This document shows positions 1-9,286 of a DNA stretch of 64,000 nt, one piece after another. The DNA comes from Mannheimia granulomatis (GTDB lineage: Bacteria > Pseudomonadota > Gammaproteobacteria > Enterobacterales > Pasteurellaceae), in contig NZ_CP015030.1 in the NCBI RefSeq assembly GCF_011455695.1, positions 1,426,001 through 1,490,000 on the forward strand, written 5' to 3'. A model generated the notes under the pieces. That model did no database searches and was not told where the DNA came from. It saw nothing but the letters and a program-made list of their open reading frames with translations. Each line of letters starts with the position of its first letter. The stretch's first letter is position 1. Position numbers and translations under genes: made by a program.

Positions 1-1074
1 AGAAATGAAAATACTCAATCTAATGTTCAACTCGATCTGTCCGGTTCATTTTCTGCCTGGGGGTTAGAACACAGTGCAGCATTTGGCATTCAATACAATA
101 GAGTGCATCGTAACTCCTATGCTGCTGATAATAGTATTTTTGATGGCGCATCTGATTTTAACCGCTGGGATGGTAGCTACGCCAGACCGAAATGGGGAAA
201 TATGTCTGAAAAATACTATCAAAACTTAACAGAATTTGGTGCTTATGTATCAACTCGCTTACGTATTACAGACAGACTATCCACTATATTAGGATCTCGT
301 ATTTCCTCATACCGTACCGAGGGGATTTATTATGGCACAAAACAAAACTTCAATGCACATGATGTCTGGACACCTTATGTAGGATTAACATTCGATATTA
401 ACCCTCAAAACACAGTTTATGTAAGCTATACTGATATCTTCAAACCACAAAACTATGTAGATTATAATAATAAGCTCCTCTCCCCTGTTACAGGAGAAAC
501 TTATGAAACTGGCTGGAAAGGTAGTTATTTCAGCAATAATCTACAAACTCAATTGAGCGTATTTGAAACCCGACAGGATAATTTGGCAGAATACGTAGGT
601 ATCAATCCTAATACTTTATTAGGTTACTATAAAACCAGCAAAGGAGCAAAAGTAAGAGGTTTTGAAATTGAAGCATCCGGAAACCTCACTCAAGAATTAA
701 AACTGAGTGCTGGTTATACACAGTGGACAGGTAATGATGCTACAGGTAATCCTATCAATACTACTCAGCCACGTAAACAATTTAAGCTCTTTGCAACTTA
801 TAATATGAACAGCTTGATTCAAGGCCTAACCGTTGGTGCCGGGATAAATTGGCAAAGTAAGATCTACACTAAGCAAGCCAATTATGGTATTTATCAGCAA
901 AAATCTTATGCTTTAGCAAATCTAATGGCACGCTATCAATTTAATGATAATCTCTCTGTTCAACTTAATATTGATAACCTATTCGATAAAAAATATCGAA
1001 ATGCACTTAGTTTTGGTCAATATACTTACGGGGAGCCATTTTACACTCACTTAAATTTACGCTATGAGTTTTAA
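1..1074 (+). CDS. TonB-dependent siderophore receptor, C-terminal part (5' end outside window)
   Basis: The frame is open from base 1 to the TAA at 1072-1074, giving about 357 residues of an outer-membrane beta-barrel; the plug domain and TonB box lie upstream of the window. The sequence has the alternating amphipathic strands of a TonB-dependent receptor, the late-barrel signature NIDNLFDKKYRNAL that is typical of siderophore receptors, and ends in LNLRYEF with the terminal phenylalanine used for BAM-dependent insertion. Phrases such as YVSYTDIFKPQ and PVTGETYETGWKG resemble the FhuE/FpvA/FoxA group of ferric-siderophore receptors (family knowledge); the actual ligand cannot be read from this part. 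An internal ATG at 103 is not a real start because coding continues upstream. A hairpin follows at 1103-1129. Iron (Fur) control is likely but its site would be outside the window. Confidence 0.85.
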   Translation, partial: RNENTQSNVQLDLSGSFSAWGLEHSAAFGIQYNRVHRNSYAADNSIFDGASDFNRWDGSYARPKWGNMSEKYYQNLTEFGAYVSTRLRITDRLSTILGSRISSYRTEGIYYGTKQNFNAHDVWTPYVGLTFDINPQNTVYVSYTDIFKPQNYVDYNNKLLSPVTGETYETGWKGSYFSNNLQTQLSVFETRQDNLAEYVGINPNTLLGYYKTSKGAKVRGFEIEASGNLTQELKLSAGYTQWTGNDATGNPINTTQPRKQFKLFATYNMNSLIQGLTVGAGINWQSKIYTKQANYGIYQQKSYALANLMARYQFNDNLSVQLNIDNLFDKKYRNALSFGQYTYGEPFYTHLNLRYEF

Positions 1075-1102
1075 ATAACTTTAATAAAAAATTTGCAATT
1101 TC

Positions 1103-1140
1103 AGGCAGTAATCGGTAAGGTTACTGCCTAATTAATTTAT
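1103..1140 (+). terminator. Intrinsic terminator of the TonB receptor gene
   Basis: A perfect 9-bp stem AGGCAGTAA (1103-1111) / TTACTGCCT (1121-1129) lies 29 bp after the receptor stop and is followed by a T-rich stretch. Confidence 0.65.
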
Positions 1141-1157
1141 TATTCTTTTTATTTTAG

Positions 1158-1814
<657 letters not shown>

Positions 1815-1829
1815 TCCTTTCTTTTAACC

Positions 1830-1872
1830 AACAAGCGGTAAAATTTCTTGAAAATTTTACCGCTTGTTTTTT
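1830..1872. terminator. Bidirectional terminator made of two inverted uptake signal sequences
   Basis: AACAAGCGGTAAAATTT (1831-1847) and its reverse complement AAATTTTACCGCTTGTT (1853-1869) face each other with a short loop and a T run. It sits between convergent adk and the minus-strand gene ending at 1885, so it can serve both. Confidence 0.8.
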
Positions 1873-1884
1873 GCTTTAATTCGC

Positions 1885-2733
1885 TTAAATATAATTTTTC
1901 GATAGCATTAAGAAATCATCATAAATCGGTGAAATAAAAATTTCCGGATTTTCCAATTCTGTCTGCTTCGACTTTTCTTCGCTTTTTATCTCAGTCTGTT
2001 TTACTTCCCCTGCCTTTTCTACTGAACCCTCGCTATGACTCTCTGATGTAATATTGCTTAAAGCCGGGACAGCGTCCACTTTTTCATTCATGGAAGGTGC
2101 TTTTGCTGATAATTCCTGTTCAGCCGGTACGATTGTTTTTTCTGAATTCAATTTAACGTTCTCTTCAACTTCTGTTTCTTCAGCCTTTTTTTCTGTATTG
2201 GCTACGATAACCTCTTCCGTTTTTGCTTCAACTGGCTTAGGTTGAGCCTTGTAAGAAGGATCAAGCAATTGACGGCTAATATCCATTTTCGGATCAAGCC
2301 AAATAGCGACAATAGCATCACTAAACTCTTTATTAAAAATATCAGATACTACTTTGTCGTTTAAAATAAAATAGCCTCTATCTTCTAAGGCAATGTAATG
2401 TAAATTATCTTCCGGTTTGATATCAGGAAAGGTTTTTCTAAGATGAGTAATAACTTCATCAACTTCTTTTTCCGGTAATTTAATGCCTAAATTATTCCAA
2501 GTTCTTGCTAGAGAAACGGCAAAATCACGCCCTTCCCACGGTTTTTTATACTGTAAGGTTAACATTAACGGACGAGTACCCTCAGTATAAATGCCTTTTT
2601 CCGTAAAAAGCGTAATATTGTAAATATTAAACGGTCCCCACGTATAATCTACTTCATTAATTTTTGTCCAATTTGCATTTGCCGTTCCTACAAATAAAGA
2701 AAGCAACATTGAAAAGACCACTTTGTAACGCAT
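1885..2733 (-). CDS. Secreted chalcone isomerase-like protein with acidic/lysine-rich tail
   Basis: Unnamed protein of 282 residues. I place the start at the ATG 2731-2733 (MRYKVVFSMLL), which has an AAGGA site about 9 bases upstream and begins a clean signal peptide ending around ANA; the open frame continues 21 codons further but that extension is not signal-like. After the signal, residues about 20-160 fit the bacterial chalcone isomerase-like family: WTKINEVDYTWGPFNIYNI at the front, PLMLTLQYKKPWEGRDFA in the middle, FPDIKPEDNLHYIAL, and AIVAIWLDPKMDISRQLL at the end (family recognition from memory). The final 120 residues are low-complexity E/K/T/S sequence. Function in bacteria is unknown; the fold suggests a fatty-acid or hydrophobic-ligand binding protein of the periplasm. 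Confidence 0.75.
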   Translation of the reverse strand: MRYKVVFSMLLSLFVGTANANWTKINEVDYTWGPFNIYNITLFTEKGIYTEGTRPLMLTLQYKKPWEGRDFAVSLARTWNNLGIKLPEKEVDEVITHLRKTFPDIKPEDNLHYIALEDRGYFILNDKVVSDIFNKEFSDAIVAIWLDPKMDISRQLLDPSYKAQPKPVEAKTEEVIVANTEKKAEETEVEENVKLNSEKTIVPAEQELSAKAPSMNEKVDAVPALSNITSESHSEGSVEKAGEVKQTEIKSEEKSKQTELENPEIFISPIYDDFLMLSKNYI

Positions 2734-2925
2734 TATTTTTGTGTCCTTAAAGATAAAATTCCTACTTGCTATTATAGCGTTAAATACTGCTATCACATAT
2801 TATAATTTTCGATATAAATTTTGTGATCAAGTTCAAAAAAATAGAAAGATTTAACAGTAAATAAGCAAAAAAGTGCTAGTATTTAAACATAAGAAAATTT
2901 CCAAACAACCCTATAGGAGCCAAAT

Positions 2926-3141
2926 ATGTTTCCAGAATTTCGTGATTTAATCACACAATTAAAACAAAACGATTTACATTTTGCTCGCTTGTTTGATAAG
3001 CATAACGAACTTGATCAACGTATTAAAAATATGGAGGCCAATATAGAACTTGCTACCCACGAAGAAGTTGAGATGCTAAAAAAAGAGAAATTGCACCTAA
3101 AAGATCAGCTTTATGCCATTCTAAAACAGAAATCATCCTAA
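2926..3141 (+). CDS. YdcH family protein (DUF465)
   Basis: A 71-residue, highly charged alpha-helical protein. The pattern MFPEFRDLITQLK, FARLFDKHNELD and LKKEKLHLKDQLYAIL is that of the YdcH/DUF465 family of short coiled-coil hairpins common in proteobacteria (family knowledge). No catalytic residue or membrane segment is visible; the molecular role is unknown. It has a good AGGAG site (2916-2920), stands alone, and is closed by a strong terminator at 3154-3180. Confidence 0.85.
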   Translation: MFPEFRDLITQLKQNDLHFARLFDKHNELDQRIKNMEANIELATHEEVEMLKKEKLHLKDQLYAILKQKSS

Positions 3142-3153
3142 GATTAAGGCAGG

Positions 3154-3182
3154 AAAAGTCCAGAAAATGCTGGACTTTTTTA
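3154..3182 (+). terminator. Intrinsic terminator of the ydcH-like gene
   Basis: Perfect 10-bp stem AAAAGTCCAG (3154-3163) / CTGGACTTTT (3170-3179) followed by T residues, 12 bp after the stop codon. Confidence 0.85.
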
Positions 3183-3364
3183 TTTTAAGACATACAAACG
3201 GACACAAAAATCATCGGCTTTTTACATCTTATTTTCTCCAACAGAACAATAACTATAAGGACGCTTTAGTACAAAGTTATCTTTTTGGTTTTTTCCTTTT
3301 TGCCAAATAGTTATTAATTCACTAAAATAGTAGAATAAATAAACACTAAAAAGGAAATGAAATA

Positions 3365-4006
3365 ATGATATGCCAACCCAACCAATCATCAGAATATAGC
3401 TTCAGTTCTGATTGGTTCAGCCATAATATTCCCAGCTTAAACTCTATTTTTGATCATCTAAAACCACAGCGTATTTTAGAAATCGGGTCTTTTGAAGGGC
3501 GTTCAACCGTCTTTTTTATTGAAAAAGCACTTGAATATCAACCAAGTGTGGAAATTACCTGTATCGATAGCTGGGAAGGTGGTGCAGAACATGCAGGGGT
3601 CTGGAATATGGGGCAAGTTGAACAAAATTTTGTGCATAATATTAAACTTGCTATAGCACATTACCCAACTGCTACCGTACATAAAAAACGCGGCTATTCA
3701 CACCCAAGAATGATAGAGCTTCTGGCAAATGGCTATGAAGGCTACTTTGACTATATTTATATTGACGGCTCTCACGAGGCGCCTGATGTATTATTCGATG
3801 CTCTACTTGCTCATCGCCTTGTTCGACAAGGAGGAATAATTAGCTTTGATGATTATCTTTGGTCACCAGATAATGAAGGAGAACAAAGACATTATATGTT
3901 AGTCAAACCGGCGGTAGATCACTACGTGAATACTTATCAACAGAAACTCCATGTGATCCAAAATTTACCGCCATATCAACTGCATGTGATTAAGAGAAAA
4001 GATTAA
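3365..4006 (+). CDS. Class I SAM-dependent methyltransferase
   Basis: A 213-residue cytoplasmic protein with a Rossmann-type methyltransferase fold: motif I ILEIGSFEGRST near residues 38-49, an acidic strand ITCIDSW (about 67-73), and FDYIYIDGSHEAPDV (about 130-144) corresponding to the post-II aspartate motif of the Methyltransf_24 group, also seen in cephalosporin-hydroxylase-like and sugar methyltransferases. A late SFDDYLWS segment fits the same group. The substrate is not predictable from sequence. The start is supported by AAGGAAA at 3351-3357. It shares a perfect 13-bp inverted-repeat terminator with convergent uvrD; no partner genes suggest a pathway. Confidence 0.8.
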   Translation: MICQPNQSSEYSFSSDWFSHNIPSLNSIFDHLKPQRILEIGSFEGRSTVFFIEKALEYQPSVEITCIDSWEGGAEHAGVWNMGQVEQNFVHNIKLAIAHYPTATVHKKRGYSHPRMIELLANGYEGYFDYIYIDGSHEAPDVLFDALLAHRLVRQGGIISFDDYLWSPDNEGEQRHYMLVKPAVDHYVNTYQQKLHVIQNLPPYQLHVIKRKD

Positions 4007-4011
4007 AATCA

Positions 4012-4050
4012 GTTTCTCTATTTTGATACCGCTTATTAAAATAGAGAAAC
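4012..4050. terminator. Bidirectional terminator between methyltransferase gene and uvrD
   Basis: Perfect 13-bp inverted repeat GTTTCTCTATTTT (4012-4024) / AAAATAGAGAAAC (4038-4050) with a 13-nt loop, between two convergent genes. Confidence 0.7.
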
Positions 4051-4062
4051 GATATTTATCTG

Positions 4063-6261
4063 CTAAATCTTCTGCAAATTCGCCATTTTAGCAATTAACC
4101 ATTTTATTCCATTACCCACAAACGCTACTTGCAAGCGGGTTGCCTCGCCTGAGCCTTCCACGTTAATAATCGTACCTTGCCCAAATTTAGCGTGGCTGAC
4201 TTTCTGGCCCATTTTCCAAGTATCGTCATTTAAGATGGAAGCGGTCGTTTTTTGCGGATTTTTTACAAATGCCGCAGGCTGTGCAAAACTTGCTGCTCGG
4301 TTAATCGAGCCTCTTAGACGGACTTCTCGAATGTTTTCTTCCGGCAATTCGGCAATAAAACGCGACGGAATATGGCGCTCTTCCTTACCATATAAACGGC
4401 GTAATTCTGCATAGCTGATAGTTAGTTTTTTCTTGGCACGAGTAATGCCCACATAGGCTAAACGCCGTTCTTCTTGCAACCTACCTTCATCAAAGCTCAT
4501 CCCGCTTGGAAAAATACCCTCTTCTACCCCCACCATAAAGACCCGTGGAAATTCCAAACCTTTTGCTGAATGCAGAGTCATTAATTCCACATAATCTTCA
4601 TGTTGTGAAGCCTGGGATTCTCCGGCCTCAAGGGAGGCATGAGTTAAAAAGGCAGTAAGGTCAGTTAAATCTTCTGCTTCATCCGGCTTTACAAATTGCT
4701 TGGTTGCAGTCACTAACTCTTCCAAGTTCTCAATCCGCACCTCACCTTTTTCGCCTTTTTCTTGCTTGTACATTTCATATAAGCCAGATTTTTTAATCAC
4801 AAAATCTGTTTGCTCGGCAAGTGACATCTGCTCGGTTTCCTGATCTAAGGCATTAATCAGCTCAACAAAACGTAACAATGCTGAAGCGGCACGCCCTGAA
4901 AGTTGCTCTTCTTGAATCGCCACTTGCACTGCTTGCCACAAAGTAATTTGGCGGTTACGGGTAATTTGACGAAGCAGATCTAAGGTGCGATCGCCAATCC
5001 CTCGAGTTGGAGTATTAATTACCCGCTCAAACGCAGCATCATCTTGGCGATTGGCAATCAAACGTAAATATGCCAAAGCATCTTTGATTTCTTGGCGTTC
5101 AAAGAATCGCATTCCACCATAAATCCGGTAAGGAATATTCGCTTGAATTAAGGCTTCTTCAATCACGCGGGATTGGCTGTTGCTACGGTAAAGCACCGCA
5201 CATTCGCTCAAATAGCCCTCATCTTCTTTCCATTGTTTGATTTGTGAAGCAATAAAGCGAGCTTCATCTAACTCGTTGAACGCACAGTAAATATCCACCG
5301 GTTCGCCATCACCACTGTCTGTCCATAAATTTTTACCTAACCGGTTGTCGTTGTTGGCAATCAGCTCATTCGCACAATTTAGAATATGGCCTGTCGAGCG
5401 GTAATTTTGTTCCAAACGAATAGTTTGAGCATTGTCATAATCATCCAGAAAACGTTGGATATTTTCCACTTGAGCCCCACGCCAGCCGTAAATGGATTGG
5501 TCGTCATCGCCCACAATCATCACTTTGCCGGAATTGCCCGCCAGCAAGCGGATCAAATCATACTGAATGTTGTTAGTATCTTGGAACTCATCAATCAAAA
5601 TATGCTGAAAACGTTGCTGATAACGCTGTAAAATTGCAGGCTTATGTTTGAATAATTCATAAGCACGAATCAGCAACTCGGCAAAATCCAAAAGACCGGC
5701 ACGATCGCAAGCATCTTGATAAATTTGATAGATCTCAACCAATTTTTTCTCATTGGGATCGTTGTGGTGTTCGATCTCTTTTGCCCGTTTTCCTTTATCT
5801 TTTTGTGCATTGATATACCAAGCAACATGTTTTGGTGGGAAATGTTTTTCATCAATATTATGCAGTTTGAGCAAGCGTTTAAGCAAACGTTGCTGATCTT
5901 CGGTGTCCATAATTTGGAAATCTTGTGGCAAACCGGCATCCAAATAATGCGAACGCAGCAAGCGGTTGGCAATGCTATGAAAAGTGCCAACCCACATACC
6001 AAACAGACGATTACTACTCGATTGAGAAAGCGTATGCTCAATTCTGTGTCGCATTTCTGCTGCAGCTTTATTAGTAAAGGTTACCGCCAAAATATTCGAT
6101 TCCGGCACATTTTCTACGCCAATCAGCCAAGCAATACGATGAGTTAGCACCCGTGTTTTGCCCGAACCTGCACCGGCTAATACTAAATAGTTGCCAATAG
6201 GAGCAGCAACCGCTTCTCGCTGCCTGTCATTTAAACCGTCTAACAATAATGAAAAATCCAT
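4063..6261 (-). CDS. uvrD: DNA helicase II (UvrD)
   Basis: 3'-5' superfamily 1A helicase acting in nucleotide excision repair and methyl-directed mismatch repair. The 732-residue length is normal. Q-motif and Walker A are at the N-terminus (LNDRQREAVAAP at 10-21; AGAGSGKT at 29-36), motif Ia AVTFTNKAAAEM follows, Walker B reads DEFQDTN, motif III GDDDQSIYGWRGA, motif IV LEQNYRST and motif V/VI LHSAKGLEF and YVGITRAKK. The C-terminal GQKVSHAKFGQGTI segment is the Tudor-like domain that binds RNA polymerase in UvrD/PcrA. AAAAGGTG precedes the ATG. Rep is excluded by this C-terminal domain. Confidence 0.97.
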   Translation of the reverse strand: MDFSLLLDGLNDRQREAVAAPIGNYLVLAGAGSGKTRVLTHRIAWLIGVENVPESNILAVTFTNKAAAEMRHRIEHTLSQSSSNRLFGMWVGTFHSIANRLLRSHYLDAGLPQDFQIMDTEDQQRLLKRLLKLHNIDEKHFPPKHVAWYINAQKDKGKRAKEIEHHNDPNEKKLVEIYQIYQDACDRAGLLDFAELLIRAYELFKHKPAILQRYQQRFQHILIDEFQDTNNIQYDLIRLLAGNSGKVMIVGDDDQSIYGWRGAQVENIQRFLDDYDNAQTIRLEQNYRSTGHILNCANELIANNDNRLGKNLWTDSGDGEPVDIYCAFNELDEARFIASQIKQWKEDEGYLSECAVLYRSNSQSRVIEEALIQANIPYRIYGGMRFFERQEIKDALAYLRLIANRQDDAAFERVINTPTRGIGDRTLDLLRQITRNRQITLWQAVQVAIQEEQLSGRAASALLRFVELINALDQETEQMSLAEQTDFVIKKSGLYEMYKQEKGEKGEVRIENLEELVTATKQFVKPDEAEDLTDLTAFLTHASLEAGESQASQHEDYVELMTLHSAKGLEFPRVFMVGVEEGIFPSGMSFDEGRLQEERRLAYVGITRAKKKLTISYAELRRLYGKEERHIPSRFIAELPEENIREVRLRGSINRAASFAQPAAFVKNPQKTTASILNDDTWKMGQKVSHAKFGQGTIINVEGSGEATRLQVAFVGNGIKWLIAKMANLQKI

Positions 6262-6301
6262 AAAACACCTTTTAATATGTTCTTTTATACAGCATTATAG
6301 C

Positions 6302-7204
6302 TTATTTTGGTGCTTTAAGAAAAACTTTCTCGCTTAAAAGCGGATTTTGGAATTGAAACCCTGCTCTCTCTAATTTTTCAGGAATGACTTGCTGATTGTC
6401 TAATAGCAAGCTTGCTCGCTCGCCCAATAGTAATTTCAGTATAAATGCCGGAACATGAAAAATAGCAGGTATTTTCACCGCACTGGCAAGTGCTTGATTA
6501 AATTCAGCATTGGTAACCGGATTCGGAGCAACAAAATTAAATGCCCCAGAACAATTTGCATTTTTCAGTAAAAAGATAACCGCTTGTACGTGATCTTGTA
6601 GGCTTATCCAACCCCAATATTGCTTGCCTGAACCAAGTTTTCCGCCTAAGCCCCATTTATAAAGAGGCAACATCTTTTTTAAAGCTCCACCATTAGGTGA
6701 AAGCACCATGCCTGTACGAATAAGGCAAACTCGGGTTTTCTCACTCGCTGCTTTTAAAGCTTCATTTTCCCACGCTTGACAGAGTGTGGAGGCAAAATCG
6801 CCGGCAATACAAGCGGTCGATTCTGTATAAAAATTTGCAGACTGTGGCAAATCGCCATAAATTCCAATCGCGGAACCGGAAAGAAAAGTATGCGGAGGCT
6901 GTTGGCTTTGCTGAATTAATTTACTCAATTTAGCAGTAACCTCTATACGACTTTTAAACAGTTTTTCTTTCTGCCTTTCTGTCCAATACTTATCAAAAAT
7001 AGGCTCTCCGGCAAAATTAATCACAACATCAAAATCATTCAGATCGGAAAACTCATCTAACGAATAACAATACTGAATCTGTTTATCATCACTTTTCAGT
7101 TCTCTATTTCTAGTTAAAAGAGTAAAGTGATGATTTTCAGATTTTAAGCATCTGACTAATTCAGTGCCAATAAAGCCTGTACCGCCTGTTACTAAAATTT
7201 TCAT
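6302..7204 (-). CDS. yfcH: TIGR01777-type NAD-dependent epimerase-like protein (YfcH)
   Basis: A 300-residue extended short-chain dehydrogenase-like protein. The N-terminal TGGTGFIG (residues 6-13) is the dinucleotide-binding glycine motif; the family's characteristic SGSAIGIYGD and WISLQDHV segments are present, as is the C-terminal domain ending with conserved LLLGERASLLLDNQQV and LERAGFQFQNP. E. coli YfcH and plant/cyanobacterial SulA-like relatives belong to the same family (family knowledge); the biochemical role in bacteria is not established. The gene follows argR with a 48-bp gap containing a hairpin at 7222-7243, and has an AAGGAG site just before its ATG. Confidence 0.9.
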   Translation of the reverse strand: MKILVTGGTGFIGTELVRCLKSENHHFTLLTRNRELKSDDKQIQYCYSLDEFSDLNDFDVVINFAGEPIFDKYWTERQKEKLFKSRIEVTAKLSKLIQQSQQPPHTFLSGSAIGIYGDLPQSANFYTESTACIAGDFASTLCQAWENEALKAASEKTRVCLIRTGMVLSPNGGALKKMLPLYKWGLGGKLGSGKQYWGWISLQDHVQAVIFLLKNANCSGAFNFVAPNPVTNAEFNQALASAVKIPAIFHVPAFILKLLLGERASLLLDNQQVIPEKLERAGFQFQNPLLSEKVFLKAPK

Positions 7205-7221
7205 AAATACTCCTTAACATA

Positions 7222-7243
7222 AAGGAGGGCATAAGCCCTCCTT
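7222..7243 (-). terminator. Hairpin downstream of argR
   Basis: Perfect 9-bp GC-rich stem AAGGAGGGC (7222-7230) / GCCCTCCTT (7235-7243) with a 4-nt loop immediately after argR on the minus strand. The U tract is poor (TTATGTT), so it may attenuate and not fully stop transcription into yfcH. Confidence 0.5.
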
Positions 7244-7252
7244 CAAAATTAA

Positions 7253-7714
7253 CTATAATGATGTTTCAAATAATTCTGTAATCTTCTTGGTTAAATCTTC
7301 GGTTAGCACATGACGAACCGGCGTAATGAAAATAGTATCGTCACCTGCAATCGTACCTAAGATCCCCTCTGATTTGCCGATAGAATCCAATAAACGGGCA
7401 ATAAGCTGTGCCGCGCCTGGGCTGGTTTTCACGACAATCAATGCTTCGTTATAATCAACATCTACTACCAAATTTTTTAATGGACTGGATGTAGTCGGCA
7501 CGCTGAGCTCTGCCGGAAGCTGATAAACCATCTCCATTTTAGTGTTACGTGTTCTCACCGCACCAAATTTAGAGAGCATTCGAGATACTTTCGATTGGTT
7601 TATGTTATCAAACCCCATTTCCTGCAATGCAGCTACAATTTCACCTTGTGAACCGAATTTTTCTTCTTTTAATAGTAATTTAAAAGCTTCTGAAAGCTTA
7701 TCTAATTTATCCAC
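7253..7714 (-). CDS. argR: Arginine repressor
   Basis: Hexameric arginine-responsive repressor of arginine biosynthesis and activator/repressor of catabolic operons. The 153 residues hold the N-terminal winged helix ([22 protein letters not shown] is the region; [17 protein letters not shown] the recognition part, about 41-57) and the C-terminal arginine-binding/hexamerisation domain with the typical [15 protein letters not shown] and [11 protein letters not shown] motifs, including the Asp-Asp pair that contacts arginine. It is divergent from mdh, the same arrangement as in E. coli, with an ARG-box-like element in the shared intergenic region at 7850-7861 that may allow autoregulation. argH lies elsewhere in this window. 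Confidence 0.97.
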   Translation of the reverse strand: MDKLDKLSEAFKLLLKEEKFGSQGEIVAALQEMGFDNINQSKVSRMLSKFGAVRTRNTKMEMVYQLPAELSVPTTSSPLKNLVVDVDYNEALIVVKTSPGAAQLIARLLDSIGKSEGILGTIAGDDTIFITPVRHVLTEDLTKKITELFETSL

Positions 7715-7847
7715 AGTTGTCTCTTATTCATTTAAATATCAAAATATTCACAATTTTTGCTTATCTATGCAAAAAAAGCAATCGACTTACAAAAAAATCC
7801 CACAAAAATTTGCTGTATGTCTCAAAAATGAAAATTCGTGTTTGAAT

Positions 7848-7863
7848 CAGAATATAAATTCTC
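7848..7863. promoter_or_regulatory. Candidate ARG box between argR and mdh
   Basis: GAAT (7850-7853), 4-bp AT spacer, ATTC (7858-7861) is the exact core symmetry of an ArgR operator. A weaker half-match, AAAT GAAA ATTC, lies at 7826-7837. Location in the argR/mdh divergent region supports autoregulation and possible effect on mdh. Confidence 0.5.
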
Positions 7864-7910
7864 ATACACTATCTTTCATTAAATTTCTATCACTTTTTAG
7901 GAGAATATTT

Positions 7911-8870
7911 ATGTCTAAAAAAGTCGCACTTTTAGGTTCAGCAGGTGGAATTGGTCAATCTCTAGCCCTATTATTAAAACTCAATTTACCGGCACAAACC
8001 GAATTAGCTCTTTATGATATTGCCCCTGTTACACCGGGTGTTGCGGTGGATTTAAGCCATATTCCAACCGGTGTAAAAGTTAGCGGATACGTAGGCGATG
8101 ATCTTGCCCCCGCACTTGAAAATGCAGATTTAGTAGTAATTTCTGCAGGTGTTGCCCGTAAACCAGGAATGACACGCGCAGATTTATTCAACACAAATGC
8201 AAGCATTGTCTATAAATTGGTAGAAAAAGCAGCTCAAGTTTGCCCTAATGCTTGTATCGCTATTATTACTAACCCTGTAAATACTCTAATTCCAATTGCA
8301 GCAGATGTATTGAAAAAAGCTGGGGTTTACGACAAACGTAAATTATTCGGTGTAACCACATTGGATGTTATCCGTGCAGAAACTTTTGTAGCTGAAACAA
8401 AAGGCGAAAACGTGAAATATGTGAAAGTGCCTGTTGTGGGTGGTCATTCTGCACCGACTATCCTCCCATTATTATCTCAAGCAACCGCAAATGGTCTAAA
8501 ACTTGAATTTACTCAAGAAGAAGTTGAGCGTTTAACTCATCGTATTCAAAATGCAGGAACAGAAGTCGTTGAAGCAAAAGCAGGTGGTGGCTCAGCAACT
8601 TTATCCATGGCGGAAGCTGCAGCACGCTTCGTATGTGGTGTTTTACGAGGATTAATGGGCGAAGATGTCATCCGTTATGCTTATATTGATAGCGATGATT
8701 CTCGCTACTCACCATTCTTCGCCTACCCGATTCGTTTCGGCCTCAATGGCGTAGAACAAGTGCTTTCTATCGGCTCGCTAAGCGAATATGAGCAAAAACA
8801 GTTAGAACAATTAATTCCGGTCTTAAATGATGAAATCGCACAAGGTGCGAATTTCAGCGTTAACGGTTAA
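7911..8870 (+). CDS. mdh: Malate dehydrogenase
   Basis: NAD-dependent oxidation of malate to oxaloacetate in the TCA cycle (run reductively in many Pasteurellaceae). The start is the ATG at 7911 ([13 protein letters not shown]) with an AGGAG site at 7899-7903; the frame stays open far upstream but that part runs into argR and is not coding. The 319-residue protein shows the NAD-binding GSAGGIGQ (8-15), [16 protein letters not shown] with the substrate arginines, ITNPVN, the catalytic histidine in VGGHSAPT, and the terminal GVEQVLSIG region. A terminator follows at 8880. Confidence 0.97.
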   Translation: MSKKVALLGSAGGIGQSLALLLKLNLPAQTELALYDIAPVTPGVAVDLSHIPTGVKVSGYVGDDLAPALENADLVVISAGVARKPGMTRADLFNTNASIVYKLVEKAAQVCPNACIAIITNPVNTLIPIAADVLKKAGVYDKRKLFGVTTLDVIRAETFVAETKGENVKYVKVPVVGGHSAPTILPLLSQATANGLKLEFTQEEVERLTHRIQNAGTEVVEAKAGGGSATLSMAEAAARFVCGVLRGLMGEDVIRYAYIDSDDSRYSPFFAYPIRFGLNGVEQVLSIGSLSEYEQKQLEQLIPVLNDEIAQGANFSVNG

Positions 8871-8879
8871 AAACAAGAT

Positions 8880-8907
8880 AAGGGTTGAGTAATCAGCCCT
8901 TTTTTTA
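8880..8907 (+). terminator. Intrinsic terminator of mdh
   Basis: Stem AGGGTTGA / TCAGCCCT (8881-8900, one G-T pair) followed by seven T residues. Confidence 0.8.
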
Positions 8908-8942
8908 TACATTATAAGAAAAACCAGCAAAAGGAAGTGATT

Positions 8943-9236
8943 ATGAAAGCATATAAACTAGGCATAATTGCCTGTATTACATTAGGTCTTGCCGCTTGCT
9001 CATCAAAGCAGGCTGTTAATGTAGTAAAAGGGGATGAAAATATCGACTATTCCCAGCCTAAAAATATTCATATTAGTGAGTCTAATACTACACCTGAGGT
9101 TCAAAAAATAGAACAAGTAAAACCAAGAAATGCCACAGCACTTTGCGCTAATGGGAGCTATTCTATTGACATACAAAACCCTTGTGCTAATGAAGGGGGC
9201 GTTAAATTAAGGTTCTCACACTATTACGCCGATTAA
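8943..9236 (+). CDS. Small putative lipoprotein
   Basis: A 97-residue protein beginning at the ATG 8943, preceded by AAGGAAG at the right distance; an in-frame GTG two codons earlier is less likely. It has a lysine, a hydrophobic stretch and the lipobox LGLAAC followed by SSKQ, predicting lipid attachment at Cys19. Ser at +2 suggests outer-membrane sorting by Lol rules. The mature part is short and polar, with cysteines in ATALCANG and IQNPCANEGG near the C-terminus that could form a disulfide. I do not recognise a family. It is transcribed alone after the mdh terminator and ends at a strong hairpin shared with the convergent small gene. Confidence 0.75.
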   Translation: MKAYKLGIIACITLGLAACSSKQAVNVVKGDENIDYSQPKNIHISESNTTPEVQKIEQVKPRNATALCANGSYSIDIQNPCANEGGVKLRFSHYYAD

Positions 9237-9250
9237 TTCAATTTTCTCAA

Positions 9251-9286
9251 AAAAAGCACAATGATAATAACCATTGTGCTTTTTTT
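9251..9286. terminator. Bidirectional terminator after small lipoprotein gene
   Basis: Perfect 13-bp inverted repeat AAAAAGCACAATG (9251-9263) / CATTGTGCTTTTT (9272-9284) plus T run; convergent with the minus-strand small gene ending at 9285. Confidence 0.85.

Noticed and set aside
7542-7910. A long plus-strand open frame runs upstream of mdh for more than 120 codons.
   Set aside because: It overlaps argR on the other strand and its translation is not malate-dehydrogenase-like; the AGGAG site and conserved [13 protein letters not shown] put the start at 7911.
9258-9276. AATGATAATAACCATT block resembling a Fur box.
   Set aside because: It lies in the loop and stem of the bidirectional terminator at 9251-9284 between two convergent genes, so not in a promoter.
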